64,000 nucleotides of DNA from Thalassomonas haliotis (GTDB lineage: Bacteria > Pseudomonadota > Gammaproteobacteria > Enterobacterales > Alteromonadaceae), in assembly GCF_028657945.1 (NCBI RefSeq), contig NZ_CP059693.1, positions 2,356,001-2,420,000 of the forward strand. The letters are read 5' to 3'. Below, piece after piece: positions 35,652-44,705 of the stretch. The notes beneath the pieces are model-generated. The model had not been told where the DNA came from. It saw only the letters and a program-made list of their open reading frames with translations, and did no database searches. The position numbers and the translations under genes were made by a program. Every line of letters starts with the position of its first letter. Within the stretch, counting starts at the first letter, position 1.

Positions 35652-35845
35652 TCACTTGCTTGATATTTTCTTGGTCAGTGAATCACGACACTTTTTTAGC
35701 AATTTATCCAGTTGTTTATTCTGCTTTTTATCAGGTTTTTCATCGGCTAAGTCATCGCCGGTGTCTTTAAACTGTAAACTTAACTGCTCAGACTGACGCT
35801 GTAAATCTTAGTGCTTTTCTTTGCTAATGCTTGAATATCAGTTTA
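35652..35845 (-). pseudogene. Decayed gene fragment (C-terminal remnant with frameshift)
   Basis: Reading the - strand, about 50 codons of protein-like, charged sequence end at a TGA (35652–35654): LQRQSEQLSLQFKDTGD, then KPDKKQNKQLDKLLKKC. Upstream, a second frame continues in similar style (TDIQALAKKSTK), but a one-base shift and stops break it. This looks like the tail of a lost gene. Family not recognised. Confidence 0.4.
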
Positions 35846-35908
35846 CGTAAAGGTAAAGTGCTGGGCGATTATTACATGACAACAAGCTAGAATTCGAGTG
35901 CTGCTAAA

Positions 35909-35945
35909 GACTGCTGTCTAAGGACTGTTGTCTAAGGACTATAAT
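35909..35945 (+). promoter_or_regulatory. Tandem 14-bp repeats abutting a TATAAT box upstream of bkd
   Basis: Two copies of GACTG(C/T)TGTCTAAG (35909–35922, 35923–35936) and a partial third run straight into TATAAT (35940–35945). No consensus -35 is visible. The repeats may be regulator sites. The bkdA1 ATG is about 65 bases downstream. Confidence 0.45.
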
Positions 35946-36008
35946 ACAAGCAGCTAGATTTAAGGACAACTCACCTTGCCCGGCAAGGCTTATAATAAAG
36001 AGAATGTT

Positions 36009-37190
36009 ATGAACACTGAGATATATAACGAAGGGCCGGTGGTACACAAGCCTGTTTTTATTGACGGTCATTCAGTTGAAATTCCAATCCTCAAAGTATT
36101 ACAACAAGATGGCACCCTGTATCCGGGGGCAGAATTACCCGAAATCGACCAGGCATTAGCCACTAAAGTATATAAAACTTTGGCTTTTCACCGGGTTTTG
36201 GATGAACGTATGGTAGCGGCCCAGCGTCAGGGACGGGTCAGCTTCTATATGGCGGCACTGGGTGAAGAAGCCACCAGTGTCGGCGGTGCGGCGGCATTAA
36301 AAGATCAGGATATGATCATGGCCCAGTACCGCGAGCAGGGCGCTTTGATGTTCCGTGGTTTTTCCACTGAGCAGTTTATGAACCAGATGTTCAGCAATGA
36401 AAAAGATCTGGGTAAAGGGCGTCAGATGCCGATCCACTACGGCAGTAATGAACTTAATTACATGACCATTTCTTCTCCTTTAGGCACCCAGATCCCGCAA
36501 GCATCGGGTTATGCCTATGGTCAGAAATTGCAAGGTTTAGACGCTGTTACTATTTGTTATTTTGGTGAAGGCGCCGCATCCGAAGGCGACTTCCACGCCG
36601 GTTTGAATATGGCGGCGGTACATAAAGCGCCGGTTATATTCTTCTGCCGTAACAACGGTTATGCCATTTCTACCCCGTCCGATGAACAATATGTTGGTAA
36701 CGGAATCGCGTCGCGCGGTGTCGGCTACGGCATTAAAACCATTCGTATCGACGGTAACGATATCCTGGCGGTAATGAAAGCGGTGCAACTGGCCCGTGAA
36801 TACGCGCTTAAAGAAAGCGCACCTGTGATCATCGAAGCCATGTCTTATCGTTTAGGCGCGCATTCTACCTCAGATGACCCGTCCGGCTACCGTACCCGTG
36901 AAGAAGAAGCGAAATGGCAGGCCCATGATCCTATTCTACGCATGAAGAACTGGATGTTGGCGCAAGAATGGTGGGATGAAGCCCAGGAAGAAACCTTGTT
37001 TGAAGGGTTACGTGAAGAAGTATTGGCTGCGGTAAAAGTGGCTGAGAAAATCGCTAAACCTGAATTACAAGAAATGGTTACTGATGTTTACGATACTGTG
37101 CCCAAGCATTTACAAGATCAATTGGATGCGCTGGCTGAGCATATCAAGAAATATCCCGATGCTTATCCTGTCACTTCAGGGAGATTATAA
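36009..37190 (+). CDS. bkdA1: Branched-chain 2-oxoacid dehydrogenase E1 alpha
   Basis: Thiamine-diphosphate-dependent decarboxylase subunit acting on the 2-oxo acids of Val, Leu and Ile. It feeds branched acyl-CoA to catabolism or to iso-fatty-acid synthesis. The ATG at 36009 is chosen over an in-frame TTG at 35976. It is 393 aa with the ThDP motif [15 protein letters not shown] … NNGYAISTP and the phosphorylation-loop-like [16 protein letters not shown]. It is first in a tight three-gene operon (2-bp gap to the beta subunit). Confidence 0.96.
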   Translation: MNTEIYNEGPVVHKPVFIDGHSVEIPILKVLQQDGTLYPGAELPEIDQALATKVYKTLAFHRVLDERMVAAQRQGRVSFYMAALGEEATSVGGAAALKDQDMIMAQYREQGALMFRGFSTEQFMNQMFSNEKDLGKGRQMPIHYGSNELNYMTISSPLGTQIPQASGYAYGQKLQGLDAVTICYFGEGAASEGDFHAGLNMAAVHKAPVIFFCRNNGYAISTPSDEQYVGNGIASRGVGYGIKTIRIDGNDILAVMKAVQLAREYALKESAPVIIEAMSYRLGAHSTSDDPSGYRTREEEAKWQAHDPILRMKNWMLAQEWWDEAQEETLFEGLREEVLAAVKVAEKIAKPELQEMVTDVYDTVPKHLQDQLDALAEHIKKYPDAYPVTSGRL

Positions 37191-37192
37191 TT

Positions 37193-38170
37193 ATGGCGCA
37201 AATGAATTTATTACAAGCAATTAATAATGCGCTTGATATTGCAATGGCGGATAACGATCGCGCCCTTTGTTTTGGTGAAGACGTTGGTCATTTTGGCGGC
37301 GTATTCCGTGCCACCAGCGGTTTGCAGGACAAATACGGCAAAGAACGCTGTTTTAATACCCCGTTAACCGAGCAGGGCATTATCGGTTTTGCCAACGGTC
37401 TGGCGGCCCAGGGCAGTGTACCGATTGCCGAAATCCAGTTTGCCGATTATATTTTCCCGGCATTTGATCAAATCGTCAACGAATCGGCCAAGTTCCGTTA
37501 CCGCAGTGGTAATGAATTTGATGTCGGTAACTTAACCATTCGCAGCCCGTACGGCGGCGGTATTGCCGGTGGTTTATACCACAGCCAGTCGCCGGAAGCC
37601 TACTTTACCCATACCCCGGGTTTGAAAGTAGTCGTTCCCCGTAACCCGTATCAGGCCAAAGGTTTGTTGCTGGCGTCTATCCGTGACGATAACCCGGTGA
37701 TCTTTTTCGAACCTAAGCGTTTATACCGCGCCTCTATCGGCGAAGTACCGGAAGAAGATTACCAATTGCCATTAGGTAAAGCCGACGTAGTTACCACAGG
37801 TGACGACATCACCTTGCTTGCCTGGGGCGCACAAATGGAAATCATGGAAAAAGCAGCGGAAATGGCCTCTGCCGACGGTATTTCCTGTGAAGTAATTGAC
37901 CTTAGATCCATTTTGCCCTGGGACGTGGAAACCATCGCCAACTCGGTAATGAAAACAGGACGTTTGGTGATCAGCCATGAAGCTCCAATCACCAGTGGGT
38001 TCGCCGGTGAAATTGCCGCCACCATTCAGCAGGAATGTTTCTTACACTTAGAATCGCCGATTGAACGTGTGTGTGGCCTGGATACCCCGTATCCGCTGGC
38101 GCAGGAAAAGGAATATATTCCAGATCACTTAAAAGTATACGAAGCCGTAAAACGCAGCATCAATTACTAG
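37193..38170 (+). CDS. bkdA2: Branched-chain 2-oxoacid dehydrogenase E1 beta
   Basis: 325 aa. It supplies the second half of the E1 heterotetramer active site. Recognisable segments are [49 protein letters not shown] and a C-terminal [17 protein letters not shown]. It is full length, 2 bp after E1 alpha and 10 bp before E2. Confidence 0.97.
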   Translation: MAQMNLLQAINNALDIAMADNDRALCFGEDVGHFGGVFRATSGLQDKYGKERCFNTPLTEQGIIGFANGLAAQGSVPIAEIQFADYIFPAFDQIVNESAKFRYRSGNEFDVGNLTIRSPYGGGIAGGLYHSQSPEAYFTHTPGLKVVVPRNPYQAKGLLLASIRDDNPVIFFEPKRLYRASIGEVPEEDYQLPLGKADVVTTGDDITLLAWGAQMEIMEKAAEMASADGISCEVIDLRSILPWDVETIANSVMKTGRLVISHEAPITSGFAGEIAATIQQECFLHLESPIERVCGLDTPYPLAQEKEYIPDHLKVYEAVKRSINY

Positions 38171-38180
38171 GATTATCAGC

Positions 38181-39776
38181 ATGAGCATTGATTTTATATT
38201 ACCCGATATCGGCGAAGGTATCGTTGAATGTGAACTGGTTGAATGGCTGGTAAATGAAGGGGATATTATCGAAGAAGATCAGCCGGTCGCTGATGTGATG
38301 ACAGATAAAGCCCTGGTACAAATTCCGGCAATGCACGCCGGCAAGGTCGACAAGCTGTATTACAGCAAAGGCGACATTGCCAAGGTACACGCGCCTTTAT
38401 TTGCCATGACCCCTGAAGGCAGCGCAGATGAAGCAACGCCTGCACCTGCACAAGAGGCAATACCCGAAGCTGCTCCTGCTCCGGTAGCTGCGGCAGCGGC
38501 AAACGGCGTCAGCAATGTTGAAGATTTTATCTTACCGGATATCGGTGAAGGCATAGTGGAATGTGAGCTGGTGGAATGGCTGGTAGCAGAAGGCGATATC
38601 ATTGAAGAAGATCAGGCAGTAGCCGATGTGATGACAGACAAAGCCCTGGTGCAGATCCCCGCCATGCACGCCGGTAAAGTGGTTAAGCTTTATTACAACA
38701 AAGGTGACATTGCCAAAGTGCATTCGCCCTTGTTTGCTATTGAAGTGGCAGGCGGCGTAGCAACACCCGCTGCCGCACCTGTTGCAGCAGCATCAGCCCA
38801 GGCGCCTGCTACACAAGCTCCTGCGCCTGTGCAAGCGGCTGCAGCCGCTAGCGGTGAAGCCAAGAAAACGGTTAACGGCAAAGCCCTTGCCAGCCCGGCG
38901 GTCAGACGTATCGCCCGCGAGCTTAATGTTAACATTCATGAAATTCCCGGCAGCGGTAAAAAAGGCCGGGTGTATAAAGACGATGTTATTGCCTTTAAAG
39001 AAGGCGCCGCTGCTCAGGCCCCTGCGGCGAAAACTACGGCGGTAACAAGCCCGCTGGTTCCTGCACAAGGTAGCGTAAAAGTTGAGCCTATCCGCGGTAT
39101 TAAGGCGGCGATGGCTAAAGCGATGACAGAGTCGGTATCGACCATTCCTCACTTTACCTATTGTGAAGAAATCGATATGACCAATTTAATCAAACTGCGC
39201 GGCGAGCTTAAAGAAGTGTATGCCAAGCAGGACATTAAATTGACCATGATGCCGTTTTTTATGAAGGCAATGTCGCTGGCATTAAAACAGTTCCCGGTGA
39301 TCAACTCGCAAGTGAATGCCGATTGCACCGAGATCAGCTATTTCAGCGATCACAACATCGGTATGGCGGTTGACTCGAAAGTAGGTTTGTTAGTACCGAA
39401 TGTTAAACAGGTCCAAAGCAAGTCTATTTTAGACCTGGCCAAAGACATCAGCCGGTTAACGCAAGCTGCCCGTGACGGCCGTGTTGCTGGCGACGATTTA
39501 AAAGGCGGTACTATTACCATCTCGAATATCGGCGCTATCGGCGGTACGGTTGCTACCCCAATTATCAATAAACCGGAAGCGGCTATCGTCGCTTTAGGTA
39601 AACTGCAAAAACTGCCAAGGTTCAATGATAAAGGTGAAGTGGAAGCCCGCTCGATTATGCAGGTGAGCTGGTCTGGCGACCACAGGATTATTGACGGCGG
39701 CTCTATCGCCCGTTTCAATAATTTGTGGAAGTCGTTCCTGGAAGAGCCTGCCAATATGCTGGTGCATATGAGCTAA
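38181..39776 (+). CDS. bkdB: Dihydrolipoyl acyltransferase E2 of branched-chain 2-oxoacid dehydrogenase
   Basis: 531 aa. Two nearly identical lipoyl domains (about 1–80 and 113–190) have lipoyl-lysines at 43 and 153, an exact 110-residue internal duplication. Ala/Pro-rich linkers separate them from a peripheral subunit-binding domain (about 232–270) and the catalytic acyltransferase (about 300–531). The catalytic domain carries the HxxxDG motif (SGDHRIIDGG). E3 (lipoamide dehydrogenase) is not in this cluster and must be shared. Two lipoyl domains are more than the single domain usual for Bkd E2. Confidence 0.96.
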   Translation: MSIDFILPDIGEGIVECELVEWLVNEGDIIEEDQPVADVMTDKALVQIPAMHAGKVDKLYYSKGDIAKVHAPLFAMTPEGSADEATPAPAQEAIPEAAPAPVAAAAANGVSNVEDFILPDIGEGIVECELVEWLVAEGDIIEEDQAVADVMTDKALVQIPAMHAGKVVKLYYNKGDIAKVHSPLFAIEVAGGVATPAAAPVAAASAQAPATQAPAPVQAAAAASGEAKKTVNGKALASPAVRRIARELNVNIHEIPGSGKKGRVYKDDVIAFKEGAAAQAPAAKTTAVTSPLVPAQGSVKVEPIRGIKAAMAKAMTESVSTIPHFTYCEEIDMTNLIKLRGELKEVYAKQDIKLTMMPFFMKAMSLALKQFPVINSQVNADCTEISYFSDHNIGMAVDSKVGLLVPNVKQVQSKSILDLAKDISRLTQAARDGRVAGDDLKGGTITISNIGAIGGTVATPIINKPEAAIVALGKLQKLPRFNDKGEVEARSIMQVSWSGDHRIIDGGSIARFNNLWKSFLEEPANMLVHMS

Positions 39777-39798
39777 GTACTCATTTTCAGTCTCAGAG

Positions 39799-39822
39799 AA
39801 ACCCGCTTCGGCGGGTTTTTGG
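39799..39822 (+). terminator. Rho-independent terminator of the bkd operon
   Basis: AAACCCGC, TTCG tetraloop, GCGGGTTTTT, 22 bases past the E2 stop. Confidence 0.92.
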
Positions 39823-40072
39823 TTTCTGGCGACAAAAATCTGCATGTATTTTTATGAAATTAAATGACCTGGATAATTTATTCAATCGTTGAATATCCCG
39901 CCTTTCTCATAAGTTCGAGGGAGGATTTTTAATCTCAATTCTTATAATAACCTTCATTGCTTTTTATCGGCAATATCCGTTAGGGGGACGGCATTTACTG
40001 GAGGGTTAACAGTTGATTTTTTGGTTAATGCTTATCAATAACATCCATTTTATATGATTCATGAGGTTTATT

Positions 40073-41296
40073 ATGGGATTTGAAAATAAGGGTTGGAAAA
40101 AAAAGGGTGAAAAGCAAGGAGGTGCAAGGGGCGCCGGAGAATTGGGAGGTGTCTATATAAATGAGGCGACAGGAAAAGAGGCCCTGATAAAAAAAGATTC
40201 GGAATCGGTAAATTTTGATATCGCTGAATATATGTGTTCTAAAGTCTTTGAAGCCGTTGCGCCGGGAAGCGGGGCTAAGGTCGAGTTTATAGTGCCTGAT
40301 GGAGAAGTGGCCAAAAAAGATAATATCTATGTCATATCAGAGTTCTTTGCCGATTATAATGATATGTACAAGGATATGGACAAAAAATTGCACTCAGATG
40401 CGGCGAGTAAGATCGCCCGAAAAGATGGCAGACCTATGTTTATGGGTACCAGGGAGTGGTTGAATAATACTTTAACAAAAGCTTTTCGAGTTAGAAATTA
40501 TCGTGATTTTGATAAAATCGCACCTCTTTCTCTGCTTGTGGGCGACTTTGACATTCACCCGGGAAACATAGGTGTAGTTGGTGATGAGGATAAGGGGGAG
40601 GGTCTTAAGCTGGTCAGAATAGATTTTGGTTGGGGGTTTGCCAACCTGGAAGGGGATGTTCACCCTCATAATAGATCTAAACACTTGCCAGGAGCAGGAC
40701 CTACGAATCATTATCTGGAATTTCCGGAGTTAGAGAAAACAAATGAGTTCTTCTTTCAGGGCTTATACCGGGCGGGTACGGTTGATCTGACCCAAGTACT
40801 TTCAGACGCATTTGATACAGTGGTTACTTTTTACCATGATGTAAGGAAAGATAAAGACGGTAATGTGATTCCTTTCCGCGTTGATGATAAGAACAACGCA
40901 GATGAGATTGTTTTAAATTGGGGGAGGCACGCCTTTAAGCAATCGAAAGAAACCTTTAAAGGTAAAAAAAATGCAGACATTAAAAAAGATGTATTGGGAA
41001 TGATGAAATTTAGACAACGATCTTTATTGATTTATGCCCTGCAAATCAAGCTTGGACAGCTTATCGATACTAAGGGGGGCTATATAAATACAGCTGCCGC
41101 TGAGATAGATTTATACGCGCGTGATCCCTTGTTACGCGAGGCGATGATAGAAATGGAAAGGAACAAAGAACATCGAAAAGTCCGATTTCAACGTAAGGCA
41201 GTTAAAGAAAGCGTGTTGTTGACCGTTATCAACAAGGCATTGAAAAATACGAAAAACCTCCCTGCTTCAGATTATGGTGAAGAGTCTAAATTCTAA
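40073..41296 (+). CDS. PI3K/PI4K- or HipA-like kinase fold protein
   Basis: 407 aa from the ATG at 40073 (GAGG upstream; an ATG 12 bases earlier is possible). An N-terminal Gly-rich segment and a GKEALIKKDSE strand give candidate ATP-binding lysines (Lys40/41). The catalytic loop is GDFDIHPGNIG (about 157–167), matching the D-x-H-x-x-N arrangement of PI3/PI4-kinases and HipA relatives. The metal motif IDFGWGF (Asp184) follows. The C-terminal roughly 200 residues are helical and highly charged. No signal peptide. Base composition is more AT-rich than its neighbours. Similar folds occur among intracellular-pathogen effectors and HipA-type kinases. The substrate (lipid or protein) cannot be told. 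A SET-domain gene follows after 53 bp. Confidence 0.75.
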   Translation: MGFENKGWKKKGEKQGGARGAGELGGVYINEATGKEALIKKDSESVNFDIAEYMCSKVFEAVAPGSGAKVEFIVPDGEVAKKDNIYVISEFFADYNDMYKDMDKKLHSDAASKIARKDGRPMFMGTREWLNNTLTKAFRVRNYRDFDKIAPLSLLVGDFDIHPGNIGVVGDEDKGEGLKLVRIDFGWGFANLEGDVHPHNRSKHLPGAGPTNHYLEFPELEKTNEFFFQGLYRAGTVDLTQVLSDAFDTVVTFYHDVRKDKDGNVIPFRVDDKNNADEIVLNWGRHAFKQSKETFKGKKNADIKKDVLGMMKFRQRSLLIYALQIKLGQLIDTKGGYINTAAAEIDLYARDPLLREAMIEMERNKEHRKVRFQRKAVKESVLLTVINKALKNTKNLPASDYGEESKF

Positions 41297-41349
41297 CCAT
41301 ATCCCTTAAATCTATCAATTAGTGCCAGGGATGGTGCTTGGTATCTATT

Positions 41350-42615
41350 ATGAACCCATATATCCCTTTGAGAAACTGGCTTACGGGCCAAGGTGCTATT
41401 TTAACGGATATCGTTATCAGGCAAGAAGAACCGTTTAACAGGCATCTTGAAGCCGACAGGACTTTTGTGGCACAAGAGTCGCTGATGCAGCTGCCTTTAT
41501 CTTGTATTATCACTGCGCCACTGGCACAAGATACCCTCAATGCGCAAGGGGTAAGTGAGGGATATCATCTGACACCAAGCATGATGTTAAGCTTATTTTT
41601 ATTACTGCAAAAAAATACCCCACATTCTAAATGGCTGCCCTATATTGAGGCTCTGCCGGATAATCATCCCGGACATCCGCTTTTTTGGTCTGAGACGGAA
41701 ATAAATGCCTTGGCAGGCAGTAAAGCCGCCGATCATTTATCCTATAAAAAATGCAAGTTACGACAAGATTATAACCGCTTTTTTTATGATAACCCCTTTG
41801 GCTTTGAGCCTGGTTTTGAATTATTTCTGTGGGCCTGGGTTTGTGTAGAAAGCCGCAACTTTACCCTGAATATTCAAGGTGAAAAAACACTTTGCTTATT
41901 GCCTTTTGTCGACATGGCCAACCATGATCCCGAGTTGGGATTTTGCTGGCGCTTTGATGAAAAAAGCCAGTGTTGCCAGATATTTTCTGCAACCGATATG
42001 GCTCCCGGACAACAGATATTTTGCGATTACGGCAAGAAGTCCAACAGCCGCATGTTGATTCATTACGGTTTTATTCCCGAGCAAAACGGCCAGGATGAAG
42101 TTGAGCTGGCATTTGATGATGTAGTGCATCTGTTGATGTTGCAAGGCAAGCTGCAGCAAGCACCCGCAGATATTGCTTACCCCCTTAGCCTGAGTGTCGG
42201 CGATGAGAAAAAATTTACAGCCCTGATGGATTTTTTCCGCGGCCTGAAAAACCTTCACGGGCAAAGTGACATTAGCAAAGAATGTTCGGGATTGGCACTG
42301 CTTAAATGCATCTGCCAGGCCCGGTTGCAAGGTTACGCCACGACTTTGCAGCAAGATGAAGCTGTGCTTGAAGCCCAAAAGGGCGACCTGAGTGGGTCAA
42401 TGAAAAATATCCTAAGGCTTCATATTTCAGAGAAGCGGATCTATCAGAACTATATTGATATGGCAGATGTTGCCAGTGAGTTATTGCAACAGGACATTAA
42501 GTGGCAAGATGACAAAAGCCGACTTGCCTATCGTCATTTTTATCAATATGTAGAAGACACCATTATCCCGTTAACTGAACAAGCTCAGATAACGGCCAAT
42601 AGCTGTTATCCATAA
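41350..42615 (+). CDS. SET-domain protein of the SETD3/RuBisCO-LSMT type
   Basis: 421 aa from the ATG at 41350. It is a split SET domain of the eukaryotic-like LSMT/SETD3 group, with an N-terminal SET part (about 10–60) and an inserted iSET helical region (about 75–170). The SAM/substrate core is LLPFVDMANHDP (about 184–194) and a DYGKKSNSRMLIHYGFIP tail motif (about 226–243, catalytic Tyr region). A helical Rubis-subs-bind-like C-terminal domain spans about 250–420. Family members methylate lysine or, for SETD3, actin histidine; the substrate here is unknown. No signal peptide. Likely co-transcribed with the kinase gene upstream. Confidence 0.85.
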   Translation: MNPYIPLRNWLTGQGAILTDIVIRQEEPFNRHLEADRTFVAQESLMQLPLSCIITAPLAQDTLNAQGVSEGYHLTPSMMLSLFLLLQKNTPHSKWLPYIEALPDNHPGHPLFWSETEINALAGSKAADHLSYKKCKLRQDYNRFFYDNPFGFEPGFELFLWAWVCVESRNFTLNIQGEKTLCLLPFVDMANHDPELGFCWRFDEKSQCCQIFSATDMAPGQQIFCDYGKKSNSRMLIHYGFIPEQNGQDEVELAFDDVVHLLMLQGKLQQAPADIAYPLSLSVGDEKKFTALMDFFRGLKNLHGQSDISKECSGLALLKCICQARLQGYATTLQQDEAVLEAQKGDLSGSMKNILRLHISEKRIYQNYIDMADVASELLQQDIKWQDDKSRLAYRHFYQYVEDTIIPLTEQAQITANSCYP

Positions 42616-42715
42616 ACAGCAAGCGGCAGGATCGGGTGCTGCTATCTTATTTTGAGCAAATTATCATTAAGGGCATATTGCCGGCAGAGCAATAAGTTGT
42701 AGCCAGGTTATTATC

Positions 42716-42729
42716 TTGATCTTAATCAA
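42716..42729. promoter_or_regulatory. Perfect FNR/DNR-type box
   Basis: TTGATCTTAATCAA, a 14-bp palindrome matching TTGAT-N4-ATCAA exactly, in the 315-bp region upstream of the RHH/beta-propeller genes. A Crp/Fnr regulator is encoded 2 kb downstream. Site observed; control inferred. Confidence 0.65.
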
Positions 42730-42764
42730 ATAATAACCCTACATTGACTAATTGTTCTTCCTTA

Positions 42765-42779
42765 TGTGACTAAGTCACA
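42765..42779. promoter_or_regulatory. TGTGAC-N3-GTCACA palindrome (first copy)
   Basis: A 15-bp perfect palindrome 36 bp after the FNR-type box. A near-identical copy with the same left flank (ATTATGTGAC / TTATGTGAC) is at 47898–47912, upstream of the DUF2892 gene. Probably an operator for one regulator. Confidence 0.55.
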
Positions 42780-42930
42780 GAAGTCTTTTACCAATAACCG
42801 CACACTCTTTTGGCAATTTGATAGCAAGTAAATAATTCTCACTATCAGTAGCTATTTAGCCCTGGTTTTTACTTATATCCGGCTTTAACCGCCTTAAAGC
42901 TGCTCACAATTTATATATGGAGGTAATCTT

Positions 42931-43143
42931 GTGTCTGGCAACCTGACGATTCAACTTAACCCTGATCTTAATCACCAGCTGGAAAAACTGGCCCGGGCCA
43001 AACACAGCCCGGTGGCATTTTTGGTAGAAGAAGCCATCAATAATTTCGTCAAAATTAACCTGAATCAACTCCAGGAGCAGTCCCGGGCGGGAGAGCAGGA
43101 TAAATGCTCTGACGTCGATTTCTTTCTAGGGGCGCATATTTAA
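42931..43143 (+). CDS. Ribbon-helix-helix (CopG-like) protein
   Basis: 70 aa beginning at GTG with a GGAGG ribosome-binding site. The N-terminal strand LTIQLNPDLNHQLEKLA and the helix pair SPVAFLVEEAINNFV are the RHH fold of CopG-type DNA-binding proteins. No toxin gene is adjacent, so it is not an evident toxin–antitoxin pair. It lies 43 bp upstream of the beta-propeller gene and is likely in the same transcript. Confidence 0.75.
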   Translation: MSGNLTIQLNPDLNHQLEKLARAKHSPVAFLVEEAINNFVKINLNQLQEQSRAGEQDKCSDVDFFLGAHI

Positions 43144-43186
43144 CCTCTTTTATTTTTAACTTGAAGTAAGCATACAAGGAACCTTA

Positions 43187-44467
43187 ATGAAAAATAAACG
43201 CACATACCTTAACTCGTTGCTGCTGGCAGTAAGTTTGTCTATGGCAGGGGGGGCGTCAAGTGTAGCGGCAACAGACGTCGTCACGGATGTTATTGCGGAT
43301 GAGAGTGATTTTGAAATAGTTGCCTATTACGGTGATAAACTTGAGGATCGTGTGGTCGTGGTTGATGTTAACAACATGACCTTAAAAAGCGCCAATGCCA
43401 CCTATGGTACAGACCCTTACCCGGTGGATAAAGCAGGCGATCTGGACAAGGTTTATGCCGTCACCCGCGGCAGTAACTCCATGGATGTTATCGACTCGCA
43501 AACCTTTGAGCAAATCGGTTTAGTAGAATTACCCCATTACCCGCGCTCGGCAGAAGCCTATAATGCGCACATGCGTTTGCAGCTGGTAACCGGCGCCGAC
43601 AAACCTATGGCCAGCTTGATTGATATCGACACCGATACCGTTGTCGCCTCGGTGGGGGAAAATATTGTTTATGAAGCCAACGGCGATTATGGTGGCAGCA
43701 ATGCTACCGGACATCCGTTCTGGTTTTCTAAGAGAAAGTTTGCCCTGATTGACCGCCCGAACCGCACTATCCATGTATACAAAGTGCGTTTAAAAAGAAA
43801 CGGCGAATATAAAGTGACTGAATTAAGCTCAATTACTACCCCTACCGCGGTACATCACCTGATTCAGGGGGAAAGACAACGTATCTTTTATGCCTTAGCC
43901 GAAGGCTCGGCGCAAAACAATTACGCGCCGCTGGTGATCAAATACAAGCTGAAAAAAGGCGTGTTAACCGAATTGGCACAAACCTCCCTGGCACAAGACT
44001 CGGTTGAAATTATGGGCAGCCATCACGCCAATATGCACCCGGACGGGCAACACATGTATATCGGCTCCACCGAAGGCAAATTATATGTGCTTGATACCGA
44101 AACCATGACCATAGTTAAAACCATCGAAGTAGGTCTGGGGACAGGGCATACCACCTTTGCGCCGGACAGAAACCTGGCGATAATCACCAATCATAAAGAT
44201 ACTTTTGTTTCGGTCATTGATACCAGCACTCACAGCCTGATCAAAAATGTCACCGTAAGCGGGGCCCAGCAAAACGGCACTATTTTACAGTCTCATACCA
44301 GCTTGATTTCACCTGACATGAATTACTTTTATGCCTTTGCTAGCGATAACGGCATTTTCTTTGAACTTGACTTAAATACCCTGGAAGTAAGCCGTACCCT
44401 GGAAACCGGCGGCACCCCTTTACAAGGCGTCTTCTTATGTGACGGCCAAAGCTGCTCAGGCATGTAA
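43187..44467 (+). CDS. Exported YncE-like beta-propeller protein
   Basis: 426 aa, signal peptide at about 1–29. Repeated strand–turn units (VVDVNNMTL, DVIDSQTFEQIG, LYVLDTETMTIVKTIEVG, VSVIDTSTHSLIKNVTVS) give a seven-bladed propeller of the YncE/cytochrome-d1 superfamily. Several His residues sit in conserved-looking loops (AVHHLIQGE, GSHHANMHPDG, GTGHTTFAPD, LQSHTS), suggesting a metal or heme site. A short C-terminal CDGQSC could form a disulfide. It lies downstream of an FNR-type box and upstream of a Crp/Fnr regulator gene. No exact function known to me. Confidence 0.78.
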   Translation: MKNKRTYLNSLLLAVSLSMAGGASSVAATDVVTDVIADESDFEIVAYYGDKLEDRVVVVDVNNMTLKSANATYGTDPYPVDKAGDLDKVYAVTRGSNSMDVIDSQTFEQIGLVELPHYPRSAEAYNAHMRLQLVTGADKPMASLIDIDTDTVVASVGENIVYEANGDYGGSNATGHPFWFSKRKFALIDRPNRTIHVYKVRLKRNGEYKVTELSSITTPTAVHHLIQGERQRIFYALAEGSAQNNYAPLVIKYKLKKGVLTELAQTSLAQDSVEIMGSHHANMHPDGQHMYIGSTEGKLYVLDTETMTIVKTIEVGLGTGHTTFAPDRNLAIITNHKDTFVSVIDTSTHSLIKNVTVSGAQQNGTILQSHTSLISPDMNYFYAFASDNGIFFELDLNTLEVSRTLETGGTPLQGVFLCDGQSCSGM

Positions 44468-44556
44468 AACATCACAGATTTGTTGCCTGCAGGGATGAGC
44501 CTTTGACATGACAAGGGCATGTACCCGGGGGCGGGTACCCCATTTTCTCGCTATAC

Positions 44557-44579
44557 GCCGCCAAAAAATAGCGGCGTTA
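44557..44579. repeat. GC-rich hairpin 3' of the beta-propeller gene
   Basis: ACGCCGC … GCGGCGT stem with an A-rich loop; no T-run. Possible 3' processing or weak terminator. Confidence 0.35.
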
Positions 44580-44647
44580 ACTTTGATTGAAAATAATAAT
44601 TGTATGCTTGTTCTCAATTATTATATCCCCAGCTAAAGCCAGGCAAG

Positions 44648-44661
44648 TTAACGGCTTAACA
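44648..44661. promoter_or_regulatory. Palindrome GTTAA-N4-TTAAC upstream of the Crp/Fnr gene
   Basis: Fourteen-base palindrome with FNR-like spacing, 45 bases before the regulator's ATG. Possible autoregulatory site. Only the symmetry is observed. Confidence 0.35.
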
Positions 44662-44705
44662 GCAGACTTATTAATTTATCTCATTAATGTTAGCGTGGAC
44701 TCTTT

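Noticed and set aside
42765-42779. CRP binding site
   Set aside because: The TGTGA and TCACA halves are separated by 5 bp, not the 6 bp of CRP sites; a related Crp/Fnr family operator is more likely.
42931-43143. Antitoxin of a toxin–antitoxin pair
   Set aside because: RHH protein has no adjacent small toxin gene; the neighbour is an exported beta-propeller.
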